64,000 nt of DNA, taken from contig NZ_WOFH01000001.1 of the NCBI RefSeq assembly GCF_009733595.1, positions 851,242 to 915,241 on the forward strand, written 5' to 3'. The stretch is from Actinomadura litoris (GTDB lineage: Bacteria; Actinomycetota; Actinomycetes; Streptosporangiales; Streptosporangiaceae). This document shows, piece after piece, positions 15,763-24,349 of this stretch (its first letter is position 1; each line of letters starts with the position of its first letter). Below the pieces are notes generated by a model, which worked only from the letters and a program-made list of their open reading frames with translations, searched no databases and had not been told where the DNA came from. Position numbers and translations under genes: made by a program.

Positions 15763-17007
15763 TCAGCGGAGGGCGAAGATGCGTTCGAGCACGTCGTCCT
15801 CGAACGACTCGGGCGGCACCTCGAAGGGCCCCTTGAAGGTCGCGAGGCGGGACCCGGCGAGCACCGGGTCGGTGGGCCAGGACTTCGCGTAGGCGAGGCG
15901 GCGGGCCGCGCCCTCCGGGGTGAACGTCATGTTGATCGTCGTGCGGACCCGGCCGGACGCCCGGAGCCTGCGCATCCGCACCTCGCGCTCGCGGCCGTAG
16001 GGGGCGAACGCGCGCGGCGTCCAGTCGCGCTCCGTGCGGAGGACGTCCCAGACGACCCGGGCGTCGCGCAGCGCGACCGAGAGCCCCTGGCCGATGATCG
16101 GGTCGGTCCAGCCCGCCGCGTCGCCGATCAGCACGGCGCCCGGGACGTAGGGGACCTCCGTCCACGAGTCGTTCATCGGATAGAACGCGCACGACTGGGA
16201 CGCGCGGGCCGCGCCGAACATCTCGCTTCCGGGGATGCAGCGGAACTGGAACGCCTTCAGGAACGCCTCGCGCCGGTCCGGGCCCGCGAAGCGGCCCTTC
16301 TGGGCGACGTCGTGCAGCAGGTACAGGCGGGCCTTGCCACCCGACCGGGGGAAGACGAAGTAGAGCAGGTCCCCTTCCGTCCCGATCGAGGTGATGTGCA
16401 CCGGCCAGGCGTCCAGGTCCTCGACCAGGAGCCCGCCGCCGAGCGAGTTCGGCGGCGTCTGGGTCAGCGGGACGCCGAGCTGCCGCCGCACGGTGGAGGT
16501 CCGCCCGTCGGCGCCGACGACCAGCCGGCAGGGCGCCTCGTACTCGGCGCCGCCGTGCTCGTACCGGACGCTCGGGGCCGCCCCGCCGGTCACCCGCACG
16601 TCCCCGACGCCGCGCACGACGGTCGCGCCCGCGGCCTCGGCCGCCGTCGCGAGGGCCTCGCACGCCTCGGGGTGGCCGACGTCGAGGACGCCGCGGATGC
16701 CGGGGAGCATCTCGTCCAGCTTGAGCGCGTTCCCCAGCGCGACGTCCGGGTCCACGACCTCGTCGAACCCCACGAAGCGGTTCACGTAGGTGCCGCCCGC
16801 GTCGAGGACCGCCTGTTCGAGCCCGAGGCGGATCAGCTCCAGGACGCCCCAGCAGTTGATCACCTCGCCGCGGACCTTGTCGCGGTAGACCACCTGCCGC
16901 TCCAGCAGGAGAACCCCGTGCCCGTCCCTGGCGAGCACCGCCGCCAGGGCCGAGCCCGCGATTCCGCCGCCGACCACGACGACATCGACGCGTTTGGCCT
17001 TCACCAT
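15763..17007 (-). CDS. Group A FAD-dependent monooxygenase / GGR-like flavoprotein
   Basis: A 414-residue flavoprotein of the p-hydroxybenzoate hydroxylase/geranylgeranyl-reductase superfamily. The N-terminal GGGIAGSALA (13-22) binds FAD, the central VVGADGRTSTVRR is the DG motif, and VLIGDAAGWTDP is the GD motif. There is no second dinucleotide fold, as usual for this class. It is the first gene of the biosynthetic run; the ATG at 17007 follows AGGGGATCCA. It may oxidise the hydrazine to a hydrazone, azo or azoxy group, or hydroxylate or desaturate another building block; the substrate cannot be deduced. Confidence 0.8.
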   Translation of the reverse strand: MVKAKRVDVVVVGGGIAGSALAAVLARDGHGVLLLERQVVYRDKVRGEVINCWGVLELIRLGLEQAVLDAGGTYVNRFVGFDEVVDPDVALGNALKLDEMLPGIRGVLDVGHPEACEALATAAEAAGATVVRGVGDVRVTGGAAPSVRYEHGGAEYEAPCRLVVGADGRTSTVRRQLGVPLTQTPPNSLGGGLLVEDLDAWPVHITSIGTEGDLLYFVFPRSGGKARLYLLHDVAQKGRFAGPDRREAFLKAFQFRCIPGSEMFGAARASQSCAFYPMNDSWTEVPYVPGAVLIGDAAGWTDPIIGQGLSVALRDARVVWDVLRTERDWTPRAFAPYGREREVRMRRLRASGRVRTTINMTFTPEGAARRLAYAKSWPTDPVLAGSRLATFKGPFEVPPESFEDDVLERIFALR

Positions 17008-17286
17008 TGGATCCCCTAAGCGATGTGGGCGGGGACGCGGGCCGGCCGTCCGGTCGGGATCACCTCGATCTCCGCTGGGCTGCCCCGCTCCTTTCCCGAC
17101 CATCGTCACAAGGGCGGATGATTGGCGGGAGGTCGCACATGGACATCGGGCGAACAATTCTGGCCACCGCGCTGCTCGCAAGGGTTTGAGATCGGCGACC
17201 TTTGCCAGGCTGTGATCTGCGCGCCGGTGACCCTGGGTACACCGGGGCTCGGCTCAGAGAATGGTCGTGCCCCTCACGACAGAGGA
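17008..17286 (-). promoter_or_regulatory. Leader/promoter region of the biosynthetic run
   Basis: No gene is supported in this stretch between the StrR-like gene's terminator and the monooxygenase gene. It should hold the main promoter of the minus-strand run. I looked for a StrR-type site (GTTCGAC-type arms about 11 bp apart) and saw none convincing. Confidence 0.4.
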
Positions 17287-17313
17287 CCGCGGACGGCGTG
17301 GTGCCGTCCGCGG
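17287..17313 (-). terminator. Terminator of the StrR-like gene
   Basis: CCGCGGACGGC (17287-17297) and GCCGTCCGCGG (17303-17313) form a perfect 11-bp stem with loop gtggt, 25 bp after the StrR-like stop. It separates the regulator transcript from the biosynthetic genes. Confidence 0.8.
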
Positions 17314-17337
17314 CCATTGGCGGGTCGTGCCGGGTTG

Positions 17338-18471
17338 TCAGCGGCGCGCCGGGCGCGTGTTCCGCCTGGGGGAAAGGGGGCGGCTCAGTGACTTGCTCAG
17401 TTCTGCCAGGCGCTTCCACTCCGTCACGCGCTTCGCCGCGATGGCACGTACCAAGGGCGCACTGTGCGGAGGGATGTTGTTGATGATCGTCCGCCACCGT
17501 TCGAGCTCGACCTCCGTCGCGATCAGCATCCGGAGCAGCTGCCGCCCGGACTCGGTGCCGCGGAACGCCGGGTCCCGCGTCAGCTTCCGCAGCACCGCCT
17601 CGGTGTCCTCCGGAAGGGACTCGGCGGACTCGGTGGACTCGGCGAACCCGGTCGCCTCCGCGGTCGCGGGGGCCGGCGCCCCGTCCTGGAGGGCCGGCGC
17701 CTCGCGCTCGGGAGCCGGCGCCTCGTCCGCGCCGGTGTCACCGGGCGGCGGGACGCATCCGCCGCGCCCTTCGGGCACGGGGTTCTCGCCCCGTTTCAGC
17801 CTTTCCCGCACGTCCCGGGCGGTGCTCACCGAGACCCCCGCGGTGGCGGCGAGTTCGCGGAGCGACATGCCGGAATCCTCCGACAACCGGTTCGCGATGG
17901 TCCGGCGCCCTTCCGCGCTGCTCACCGGGCGCAGCCGCCCGTCGCGGCCGATCCGGGCGTCCAACTGCGGAATTTCCCCACTCGCGTGGCGGCGCAGCTT
18001 GCCGACGGTCTTGGAGCTGATACCGGCCCATTCGGCCACCGCGCGGTCGGACCAGTACGGATGCGAGGTCATGATCCGGATAGCGGCGCTCCGGCGCTCG
18101 GCCAGCGTGAGCGGCAGGCCGTGCCCGACGTTCAGCCGCACCGACAGGATGAAGGCGTCCTCCTCCGAGCCCTCGAACATCCGCGCCTTCATCGTCGTTC
18201 GGCCGCGCCGGGCGGCCGCGCGCAGCCGGTGGACGCCGTCGATCACACGCATCGTCCGGCGGTGGACGAGAATGGGTTCCAGCTCGCTCTCCGTCTCGGC
18301 CAGCACCCGAATGTGCGCGGCGTTCTCCCGGCGCATGCGGGGCGAATGCGACGGCGACAGTTCCGTGATCGGAACATCCTGCGTCGGGAGTGAGCTAAGA
18401 AGGCCGATTAAGCCTGCCGGGGTCATGACCTGGCCCGTCGACAGAGCCGCCTCGGGAAGCGCGACGTCCAC
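17338..18471 (-). CDS. StrR-like (ParB-fold) pathway-specific regulator
   Basis: The 377-residue protein has a ParB-like N-terminal domain (about 33-105) with the hallmark LEPILVHRRTMRVIDG and HRLRAA, then a helix-turn-helix (WSDRAVAEWAGISSKTVG, about 148-165) and a second one (MSLRELAATAGVSVSTARD). This matches StrR-type activators (StrR, NovG, KasT, Dbv4) that switch on antibiotic clusters, rather than chromosome-partitioning ParB. The C-terminal half is Ala/Pro/Glu-rich and then helical. The GTG at 18471 follows AAGGAG at 7 nt and is preferred to an internal ATG. It is read toward the biosynthetic run but has its own terminator. An activator of the cluster is the natural inference. Confidence 0.85.
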   Translation of the reverse strand: MDVALPEAALSTGQVMTPAGLIGLLSSLPTQDVPITELSPSHSPRMRRENAAHIRVLAETESELEPILVHRRTMRVIDGVHRLRAAARRGRTTMKARMFEGSEEDAFILSVRLNVGHGLPLTLAERRSAAIRIMTSHPYWSDRAVAEWAGISSKTVGKLRRHASGEIPQLDARIGRDGRLRPVSSAEGRRTIANRLSEDSGMSLRELAATAGVSVSTARDVRERLKRGENPVPEGRGGCVPPPGDTGADEAPAPEREAPALQDGAPAPATAEATGFAESTESAESLPEDTEAVLRKLTRDPAFRGTESGRQLLRMLIATEVELERWRTIINNIPPHSAPLVRAIAAKRVTEWKRLAELSKSLSRPLSPRRNTRPARR

Positions 18472-18875
18472 TGACCGCTCCTTGCATGGGAACCATTAGC
18501 AAAAGAAGACCACACGACCGGTTTTCTTTCAAGAAGCGAATATGTGACTCACACCACAGCGGGGTATTATGATCAATATATGCGCTGGTCAAGCACGCCA
18601 TGCGAACGCGAAATAGTTTCGGTCACGCATTTATTCGTACCAACTAAATCCGACCAGTCGGTTAGCATTCCCACCGACTCCGAACGCCTCGCGCACAAGT
18701 GCGGAGCACTCACCGTGACCACCGGGTCGGCCCGCCGGGCGCACCGGTGCGGCGCGGGACCCGCCGCGCGGCCGGGCGGGAGGGCCGACGCCTCGCGGCA
18801 GAGGGGGGTGACCATGGCGCCAGTCCGAATCTGAGGTGCCTTCCCGGCACCTGACCGAGCCCCTATTCTCAAGCA
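18472..18875. promoter_or_regulatory. AT-rich divergent control region
   Basis: About 18480-18700 is clearly richer in A/T than its surroundings and has no credible coding sequence; a 96-codon frame at 18544-18834 lacks the usual GC3 bias. It holds the promoter of the StrR-like gene and part of the upstream region of the TetR gene. A CCGAC-CA-GTCGG palindrome at 18650-18661 and an AGGTGCC/GGCACCT hairpin at 18834-18852 are visible. Confidence 0.5.
18650..18661. promoter_or_regulatory. Candidate autoregulatory element
   Basis: CCGAC-CA-GTCGG is a perfect inverted repeat inside an AT-rich stretch between the StrR-like gene and the GBL-receptor-like TetR gene. GBL-receptor operators are palindromes with CGGT-type arms, so this is a plausible but unproven binding site. 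Confidence 0.3.
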
Positions 18876-18904
18876 TTGACAAAGCGTCCACTGACTCTGT
18901 CAGT
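18876..18904 (+). promoter_or_regulatory. Promoter/operator candidate of the TetR gene
   Basis: A consensus -35 TTGACA lies at 18876-18881. The expected -10 position is occupied by the palindrome ACTGAC-TCT-GTCAGT (18890-18904), which would suit autorepression by the TetR protein. The -10 itself is poor. Confidence 0.35.
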
Positions 18905-18930
18905 CCCGGGCCTTTTAGGAGGCCACCACC

Positions 18931-19551
18931 TTGCCCCAGCAACAGCGTGCGATACGCACCCGCCAGGTGATCCTGTCCGCCGCCGCGAAGGTGTTCGAGG
19001 AGCGCGGATACACCGCCGCGAGGTTAGGGGAGATCATCGAACGGGCGAACGTGACCAAGGGGGCCGTCTACTTCCACTTCCAGTCGAAGGCGGAGCTGGC
19101 GCTCGCCGTCATGGACGAGCAGCGACGCTTCGTGCCCCCGTCGGCGCCGCGCCCCTCGCCGCTCCAGGACACGATCGACCTGACCCACCGGGTCGCGCGC
19201 GACCTCCAGGAGAACGTGGTGCTCCGCGCCGCCGTCCGGCTCGTGATCGAGCAGGGCTCGTTCACGATGCCCAACCCCTCGGCGTACCTGATGTGGGTCC
19301 GGTCGCTGCGCGGGCTGCTCGACGCGGCCCGCGAGAACGGCGACCTGCGTCCGGAGGTGGACCTCGACGACGTCGCCGACCTGGTGGTCGGCGCGCTCAC
19401 CGGCATCCAGCTGATGGACCAGGTCCTCACCGGCCGCAGCCTGTTCACCCTGAAGATCACCAACCTGTGGCGCTACCTGCTCCCCGGCCTGACCACCCCG
19501 GAGCGGCTGGCCGCGCTCCGCCCGGAAGGCTCCCTGCCCGCCGAGCCGTAA
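18931..19551 (+). CDS. TetR-family regulator, gamma-butyrolactone-receptor-like
   Basis: A 206-residue TetR protein. The N-terminal DNA-binding domain (residues 8-60) reads IRTRQVILSAAAKVFEERGY, then ANVTKGAVYFHFQSKAELA, closely resembling ScbR/ArpA-type gamma-butyrolactone receptors, including the KGAVYFHFxSK recognition helix. The C-terminal ligand domain is of normal length. The TTG at 18931 is accepted because AGGAGG lies 8 nt upstream. Receptors of this type repress StrR-like activators or cluster genes until a signal arrives. No AfsA-type synthase gene is in the window, so it may be a pseudo-receptor or answer a signal made elsewhere. Ligand class is inference. Confidence 0.85.
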   Translation: MPQQQRAIRTRQVILSAAAKVFEERGYTAARLGEIIERANVTKGAVYFHFQSKAELALAVMDEQRRFVPPSAPRPSPLQDTIDLTHRVARDLQENVVLRAAVRLVIEQGSFTMPNPSAYLMWVRSLRGLLDAARENGDLRPEVDLDDVADLVVGALTGIQLMDQVLTGRSLFTLKITNLWRYLLPGLTTPERLAALRPEGSLPAEP

Positions 19552-19557
19552 TAGCTT

Positions 19558-20718
19558 GTGCGGATGGGGCAGTCCCGGTTTCCGCGCGGCCGCAGGGCCG
19601 ACGCGATCGTCGCCGCCGCGGCGTTCGCCCTGGACCTCGCCGAGCTGCTGATCCGCGCGGTCGGCCACGCCCCCTCCGGCCGGATGCTTCTCGTCGCGGC
19701 CGGGCTGGCCGCGGCGGCGGCGGCGCTGACGGCACGGCGGCGCCACCCCGTGGCCACGCTCGTCATCGTGGTCGCCTTCGACCTGCTGCGCGGCGCGCTC
19801 GCCGGGTCGTGGAGCGACTCGATCAGCACGGTGTCCCTCGTCGCCCTCTACAACGCGGGCCGGTACCTGCCGGTCGCCCGGGGGTGGGCGGCCGGCGGCG
19901 GCGCCGTCGCGCTGCTGGCGGTGCCGGTCACCGTCCGGACGGGCGCCGGCGGCCTGGCCGACGAGCTGCTCACGAACTTCCTGGTGGTCGTCGTGGGCCA
20001 GCTCATGGCGGCGCGGGAGGAGCTCACGCGCCGCCACCGCGCGCAGGCGGTCGAGGCGGCCGTGCACGACGAGCGGCGCCGGATCGCCCGCGAGCTGCAC
20101 GACGTCGTGGCGCACCACATCGGCGTCATGAACGCGCTGGTCGGCGCCGCGCGGACCACGATGACCCGCGCCCCGGAGGAGTCCCGGGAGGCCCTGGAGG
20201 CGGCGGAGCGGACGGCGCGGGAGGCGATGGTCGAGATGCGGGAGATGCTGGCGGTGCTCAGGGCCGAGGACGGCACCGACACCGGCGGCGGTGAGCCCGC
20301 GACGGCGGGCGGTGTGGCGGCGCTGGTCCGGCGGGCCGGGGAGACGGGCGTCCCGGCCGCGCTGGAGGTGTCCGGTGTTCCGCGCCCGTTGCCGTCGTCG
20401 GTCGACCGCGCCGTCTACCGCGTGGCGCAGGAGGCGCTCACCAACGTCCGCAAGCACGCGGGCGGGGCCCGCGCGACGGTCCACCTGCGGTACGCGCCCG
20501 ACGCGGTCGGCGTGGAGATCACCGACGACGGCCCGGGGAGCGGGCCGCCCGAGGAGGGGCACGGCCTGCGGGGGATGGCCGAACGGGTGGCGCTGTGCGG
20601 CGGGACGATGCGGGCCGCGCCCCGTCCGGAGGGCGGGTTCCGCGTCGCCGCGCACATCCCGCTGCCGTCGCCGGCGGACCACGACGCCGGCGCCGCCTCG
20701 CCGGGCCGCCCGCGATGA
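19558..20718 (+). CDS. Two-component sensor histidine kinase (HisKA_3)
   Basis: A membrane kinase of 386 residues in the NarL-partner class. The N-terminal half holds about four hydrophobic segments (for example MLLVAAGLAAAAAALTA and the VTLVALYN-region helices) with little extracytoplasmic sequence. Then comes the phospho-acceptor helix RRRIARELHDVVAHHIG (His in ELHD) and an HATPase domain with N-box VAQEALTNVRKHA and the glycine-rich DDGPGSG. The GTG at 19558 is used; ATG at 19564 is equally possible and no ribosome-binding site decides. The stop overlaps the response regulator start by 4 bp (ATGA). Signal unknown. Confidence 0.9.
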   Translation: MRMGQSRFPRGRRADAIVAAAAFALDLAELLIRAVGHAPSGRMLLVAAGLAAAAAALTARRRHPVATLVIVVAFDLLRGALAGSWSDSISTVSLVALYNAGRYLPVARGWAAGGGAVALLAVPVTVRTGAGGLADELLTNFLVVVVGQLMAAREELTRRHRAQAVEAAVHDERRRIARELHDVVAHHIGVMNALVGAARTTMTRAPEESREALEAAERTAREAMVEMREMLAVLRAEDGTDTGGGEPATAGGVAALVRRAGETGVPAALEVSGVPRPLPSSVDRAVYRVAQEALTNVRKHAGGARATVHLRYAPDAVGVEITDDGPGSGPPEEGHGLRGMAERVALCGGTMRAAPRPEGGFRVAAHIPLPSPADHDAGAASPGRPR

Positions 20719-21431
20719 TCCGGGTCCTGATCGCCGACGACCAGGCACTGATCCGGGTGGCGTTCCGGATGATCGTGGGCGCGCAGCCCGACATGGAGGT
20801 CGCCGGCGAGGCCGCCGACGGGGCGGCCGCGGTCGCCCTGACCCGGCGGCTGCGACCCAACGTGGTGCTCATGGACGTCCGGATGCCGGAGCTGGACGGC
20901 ATCGAGGCGACCCGGCGGATCATCGACGCCCTGCCCCGCACACGCGTGCTCGCCGTGAGCACCTTCGACCTGGACGAGCACGTCGTCGCGGCCCTGCGCG
21001 CGGGCGCGTCGGGCTTCCTGCCGCTGGACGTGTCGCCGGAGGAGCTGACCGAGGCGATCCGGATCGTCCACCGGGGGGACGCCGCCGTGGCGCCGCGCCT
21101 GCTGACCTACCTGATCGGCACGTTCATCCGGACGGCCCGGCCGCGCCCCGCCGCCGTACCGCCCACGCTCGCGGGCCTGAGCGCGCGTGAGCTGGACATC
21201 CTCGTCCTCATCGCGCGGGGGTCGTCCAACGCCGACATCGCCGGGGCGCTGTCCATCTCCGAGTCCACGGTCAAGAACCACGTGACGAGCGTGTTCGGCA
21301 AGCTGCGGATACGGGACCGCGCGCAGGCGGTCATCGCCGCCTACGAGGCGGGGCTGGTCACTCCGGGCGACGGCGCGAAGGCCGCCGGCGGCGGGCGGCC
21401 GCCCGCCTCGTCCGCCCGACCAGAGGACTAG
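20715..21431 (+). CDS. NarL/FixJ-type response regulator lacking the conserved receiver Lys
   Basis: The 238-residue protein has a receiver domain with acidic pair Asp8/Asp9 and phospho-acceptor Asp54 (VVLMDVRMPELDG), and a C-terminal LuxR helix-turn-helix (LSARELDILVLIARG, then SISESTVKNHV). At the position of the normally invariant lysine (usual sequence GFLLKD) it reads GFLPLD, so residue 104 is Leu. That lysine contacts the phosphoryl group, so signalling may be weak or phosphorylation-independent. It overlaps the kinase gene by 4 bp. The C-terminal tail of about 25 residues is Gly/Ala/Pro-rich and probably disordered. Confidence 0.9.
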   Translation: MIRVLIADDQALIRVAFRMIVGAQPDMEVAGEAADGAAAVALTRRLRPNVVLMDVRMPELDGIEATRRIIDALPRTRVLAVSTFDLDEHVVAALRAGASGFLPLDVSPEELTEAIRIVHRGDAAVAPRLLTYLIGTFIRTARPRPAAVPPTLAGLSARELDILVLIARGSSNADIAGALSISESTVKNHVTSVFGKLRIRDRAQAVIAAYEAGLVTPGDGAKAAGGGRPPASSARPED

Positions 21432-21511
21432 GAACCCGGTCCTAGCGCGCCGCACGGGATCGTCGGGCAGGCCGAAGCGGTGCCGGGACCGCGACACCTA
21501 CGTTTCGATCC

Positions 21512-24349
21512 ATGGACTCTGCGAAGAACGGCCGCCTTCCCCGGCGGACGCTGTGGCGCGCGACCGCCGCGGCCGCCGCGGTGCTCTCCGTCGTGGTCGT
21601 CGGGCTGGTGGGAGCCCCGCCGACGCGGGGACGGGCGGCGGCGGCGACCACCGTGCAGGGGGAGTCGCCGGTCAGGACGAACATCCCGGTGGCGGAGGAC
21701 GGCCGGGCATCGGGCGGCGCCTACCTCAAGCTGGACACCACCCGGAGACCGCCGTCCGGCGGGTGGTACGCCACCTACCGCGTGAACGCCCCGGCGGACG
21801 GTGCATACCGGATGGAGGTGGCGGCCACCTCCCCCGTCGAGCAGTGGGGGCAGCAGGCGTGGGGGTCGTACTTCGACCTGTCGGTCAACGGGGCGCCGTT
21901 CGCGCAGGCCGCCTGGTCGCAGCCGCGCTGGACCGGCTCGCCGCACGCGTGGGGCGACCTGTACCGGCTGCGGCTGGACGACGTGGAGCTGAAGCGCGGA
22001 GCCAACACGGTCACGTTCAGGGTGGACGGGGCGGTGGCGGCGGCCCCGGCCGTCCGGTACCGGCTGCTGCTGGACGCGTTCACGCTGGCGCGGACGGACC
22101 TCGCGCTGCGCGAGGTGGGTTCGGCCACCCCCGGCAACATCGGCGTCTACCGGGACGGCGAGCGCGCGGACCTGCTCCTGCGCCTCAACGCCCGCACGCC
22201 GACCGCGTGGCCCGTCCGGTACGAGATCCATGACTACTTCGGGCGCCGCGTCGGTGCGGGCACCGCGACGATCCCCGCCGGGGCGGCGTCGGCGACCGTC
22301 CCGCTCCCCGGCCTGCCGGCCGGCAACTTCCGGGTGAGCGCGTCGCGGCCGGGGTCCTCCGGCGGCGCGGTCGTGGGCCACCTCGCGCGTCTGCCCGGGC
22401 GCAGGCCGGTGACCGGGGAGGCCAACCGCTTCGGCGTGAATGTGTGGGCGGCGGGCGTGGTGCCGCCGTCGCGGCTCGACCCGGTGCTGGCGGCGATGCG
22501 GGAGATGGGCGCCGGGCACGCGCGCGACGGCGACGACTGGCCGACCGCCGAACCGTCCCGGGGCCGGTACGTCTCGACCCCCTACGACGCGCTGGTCCGC
22601 GCGTACCACGCCCACGGCCTGACGTCGATGGACACGATCACCGAACCCCCCGGCTGGGCGGTGCCGCCGACGTCCGCGCCGCTGCCCGCCGACCTGCGGG
22701 ACGCCTACGCGTTCGCCCGGCAGCGCGCGGGCAAGACGGGCGCGGCGCGCTCCGACGCGATCCATCTGTCCAACGAGCCGGAGTCGGACGACACCGCGAG
22801 CACCGGCGACCAGCAGGCGGCCTACGTCAAGGCCGCCGCGCTCGGTGCGGCCGACCGTCGCGGGCCGCGGCAGGCCACCGTGCTGCCCACCTACTACGTG
22901 CCCGGCTACTTCCAGGACCTGGTGCTGCAAAACCAGGTCGCCGGCTACGCCGACTACTGGGCCTGGCAGGCGTACCCGAACGGATACCCGGACCCGGTCA
23001 ACCCGCGGCTCCCGGCGGAGGACCTCAGGAAGCACCGGGAGTTGAAGCGGCTCCACGGGGCCCGGACGCCGCTGTGGGCGGCGGAGGCCGGCGCGTACAT
23101 CCGGTCGTCGCCGGACGGGCTGAGCCGGGAGAGCCAGGTCACCCAGGCGCGTTATCTGGTCCGGTCGACCGTGGAGGGCTTCGCCGGGGGCGTGGCAAGG
23201 TCCTACTGGTTCAGCGGGACGCCCATCGGCTACCTCTCCGCCGGGGGCGGCGAGGAGGCCGTGTACTTCGGGCTTCTGAGCCCGACGTTCCAGCCTTGGC
23301 CCGCCTACAGCGCGCATGCGGCGATGGCCTCGATCCTGGGCGAGGCGGACCATGTCGGCCCCGCGCGAGGGCTGCCGGACGGCGTCACCGGCCAGGTGTT
23401 CGCCGCGCACGGGAAGACGGTCACCGTGGTCTGGGCGGACAAGCCCACCCGGGTGGACGTGCCGACCCCCGGCCGCCGCGTCGAGATCCTCGACATCATG
23501 GGCGCACGCCAGGGCGTCGCCACGCCCGCGCGGAACGGGACCGTGCGCGTGGCGGCCTCCCCCGACCCCGTCTACCTGGCCTCGGACGCCGCCGCCCCGA
23601 AGACGGCGCCCGCCGCCGCACCGGTTCGCCGCGCGAAGCCGTCGAGGGCCGAGCACATCGTGCTCGCCCAGCGGTTCGCGCCGCGGAACGCCGCCCCGAA
23701 CAAGAACGGCGACGGGACGGAAGGGCCGCCCCACGGCTACCGGCTGGATCCCGCCACCTCCATGAACCTGGACGTGTACAACTTCAGCGACACGGCCCAG
23801 ACCGTGACGGTCACCGCCCGCGCGTACGGGGGCTGGAGCGTTCGCCCGTCCACCGGGTCGGCGGCGACGGTGCGGGTGCCCGCCCACGGCCGGGTCAGCG
23901 TGCCCCACACCGTCACGGCGCCCGCCGCGGTCCGGCGCGGGGTGGACTATCCGCTGGTCTTCGACGCCACCACGGACGGGCGGCCGGTCACGCCGTCGGT
24001 GGGCCGGGTCCAGCGCCCGGCGGCGAAGCCCGGGACGCCGGTGCCGCTGGCCCCCTCGATCACCGATCTCTCGCCCCGGGGCGGGACGACCGTCGCCGGC
24101 CCCCGCGTGAGCCTGAGCGCCCGCGTCACCGACGCCCTGTCAGGTGTCGACGCACGGCGGCTCACGCTCCAGGTGGACGGCCGCGACGTGCCCGCGCGGT
24201 TCGACCCGTCCACCGGACGCCTCACCGCGTCCGCGCGGCTCGCGCCGGGACGGCATGAGGTCTGGGTCCGCGCGTACAACAGGGCGCACGCACCATCCCA
24301 GGCGTCAGCCGCCTTCACCGTCGCCGGGCTCAGGAGGACCGGCTCCTGA
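21512..24349 (+). CDS. Large secreted glycoside-hydrolase-like protein
   Basis: A 945-residue exported protein. An Arg-rich start followed by a hydrophobic stretch (about 19-36) and an Ala-rich cleavage region (RAAAATT) form the signal peptide. Residues about 50-195 look like a beta-sandwich carbohydrate-binding module. Residues about 300-600 resemble a clan GH-A (GH39/GH5-like) TIM barrel, with HLSNEPE giving a candidate acid/base Glu422 and LWAAEAGAYI a candidate nucleophile Glu525. The C-terminal third holds beta domains, including an Ig-like segment with SARVTDALSGVDARRL. Exact family and substrate are uncertain. Its last 20 bp overlap the end of the convergent gene. Confidence 0.75.
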   Translation: MDSAKNGRLPRRTLWRATAAAAAVLSVVVVGLVGAPPTRGRAAAATTVQGESPVRTNIPVAEDGRASGGAYLKLDTTRRPPSGGWYATYRVNAPADGAYRMEVAATSPVEQWGQQAWGSYFDLSVNGAPFAQAAWSQPRWTGSPHAWGDLYRLRLDDVELKRGANTVTFRVDGAVAAAPAVRYRLLLDAFTLARTDLALREVGSATPGNIGVYRDGERADLLLRLNARTPTAWPVRYEIHDYFGRRVGAGTATIPAGAASATVPLPGLPAGNFRVSASRPGSSGGAVVGHLARLPGRRPVTGEANRFGVNVWAAGVVPPSRLDPVLAAMREMGAGHARDGDDWPTAEPSRGRYVSTPYDALVRAYHAHGLTSMDTITEPPGWAVPPTSAPLPADLRDAYAFARQRAGKTGAARSDAIHLSNEPESDDTASTGDQQAAYVKAAALGAADRRGPRQATVLPTYYVPGYFQDLVLQNQVAGYADYWAWQAYPNGYPDPVNPRLPAEDLRKHRELKRLHGARTPLWAAEAGAYIRSSPDGLSRESQVTQARYLVRSTVEGFAGGVARSYWFSGTPIGYLSAGGGEEAVYFGLLSPTFQPWPAYSAHAAMASILGEADHVGPARGLPDGVTGQVFAAHGKTVTVVWADKPTRVDVPTPGRRVEILDIMGARQGVATPARNGTVRVAASPDPVYLASDAAAPKTAPAAAPVRRAKPSRAEHIVLAQRFAPRNAAPNKNGDGTEGPPHGYRLDPATSMNLDVYNFSDTAQTVTVTARAYGGWSVRPSTGSAATVRVPAHGRVSVPHTVTAPAAVRRGVDYPLVFDATTDGRPVTPSVGRVQRPAAKPGTPVPLAPSITDLSPRGGTTVAGPRVSLSARVTDALSGVDARRLTLQVDGRDVPARFDPSTGRLTASARLAPGRHEVWVRAYNRAHAPSQASAAFTVAGLRRTGS

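Noticed and set aside
17008..17286. StrR-type binding site upstream of the monooxygenase gene
   Set aside because: Only a weak half-match near 17135-17160; the arms do not pair.
18544..18834. 96-codon plus-strand frame in the StrR/TetR gap
   Set aside because: It lacks GC3 bias, has no proper ribosome-binding site and covers the AT-rich promoter region; no domain is seen, though a hairpin directly after its stop was noted.
21424..21445. CTAGGA/TCCTAG repeat at the response-regulator stop
   Set aside because: Six-bp arms overlapping the stop codon; too short to call a terminator or operator.
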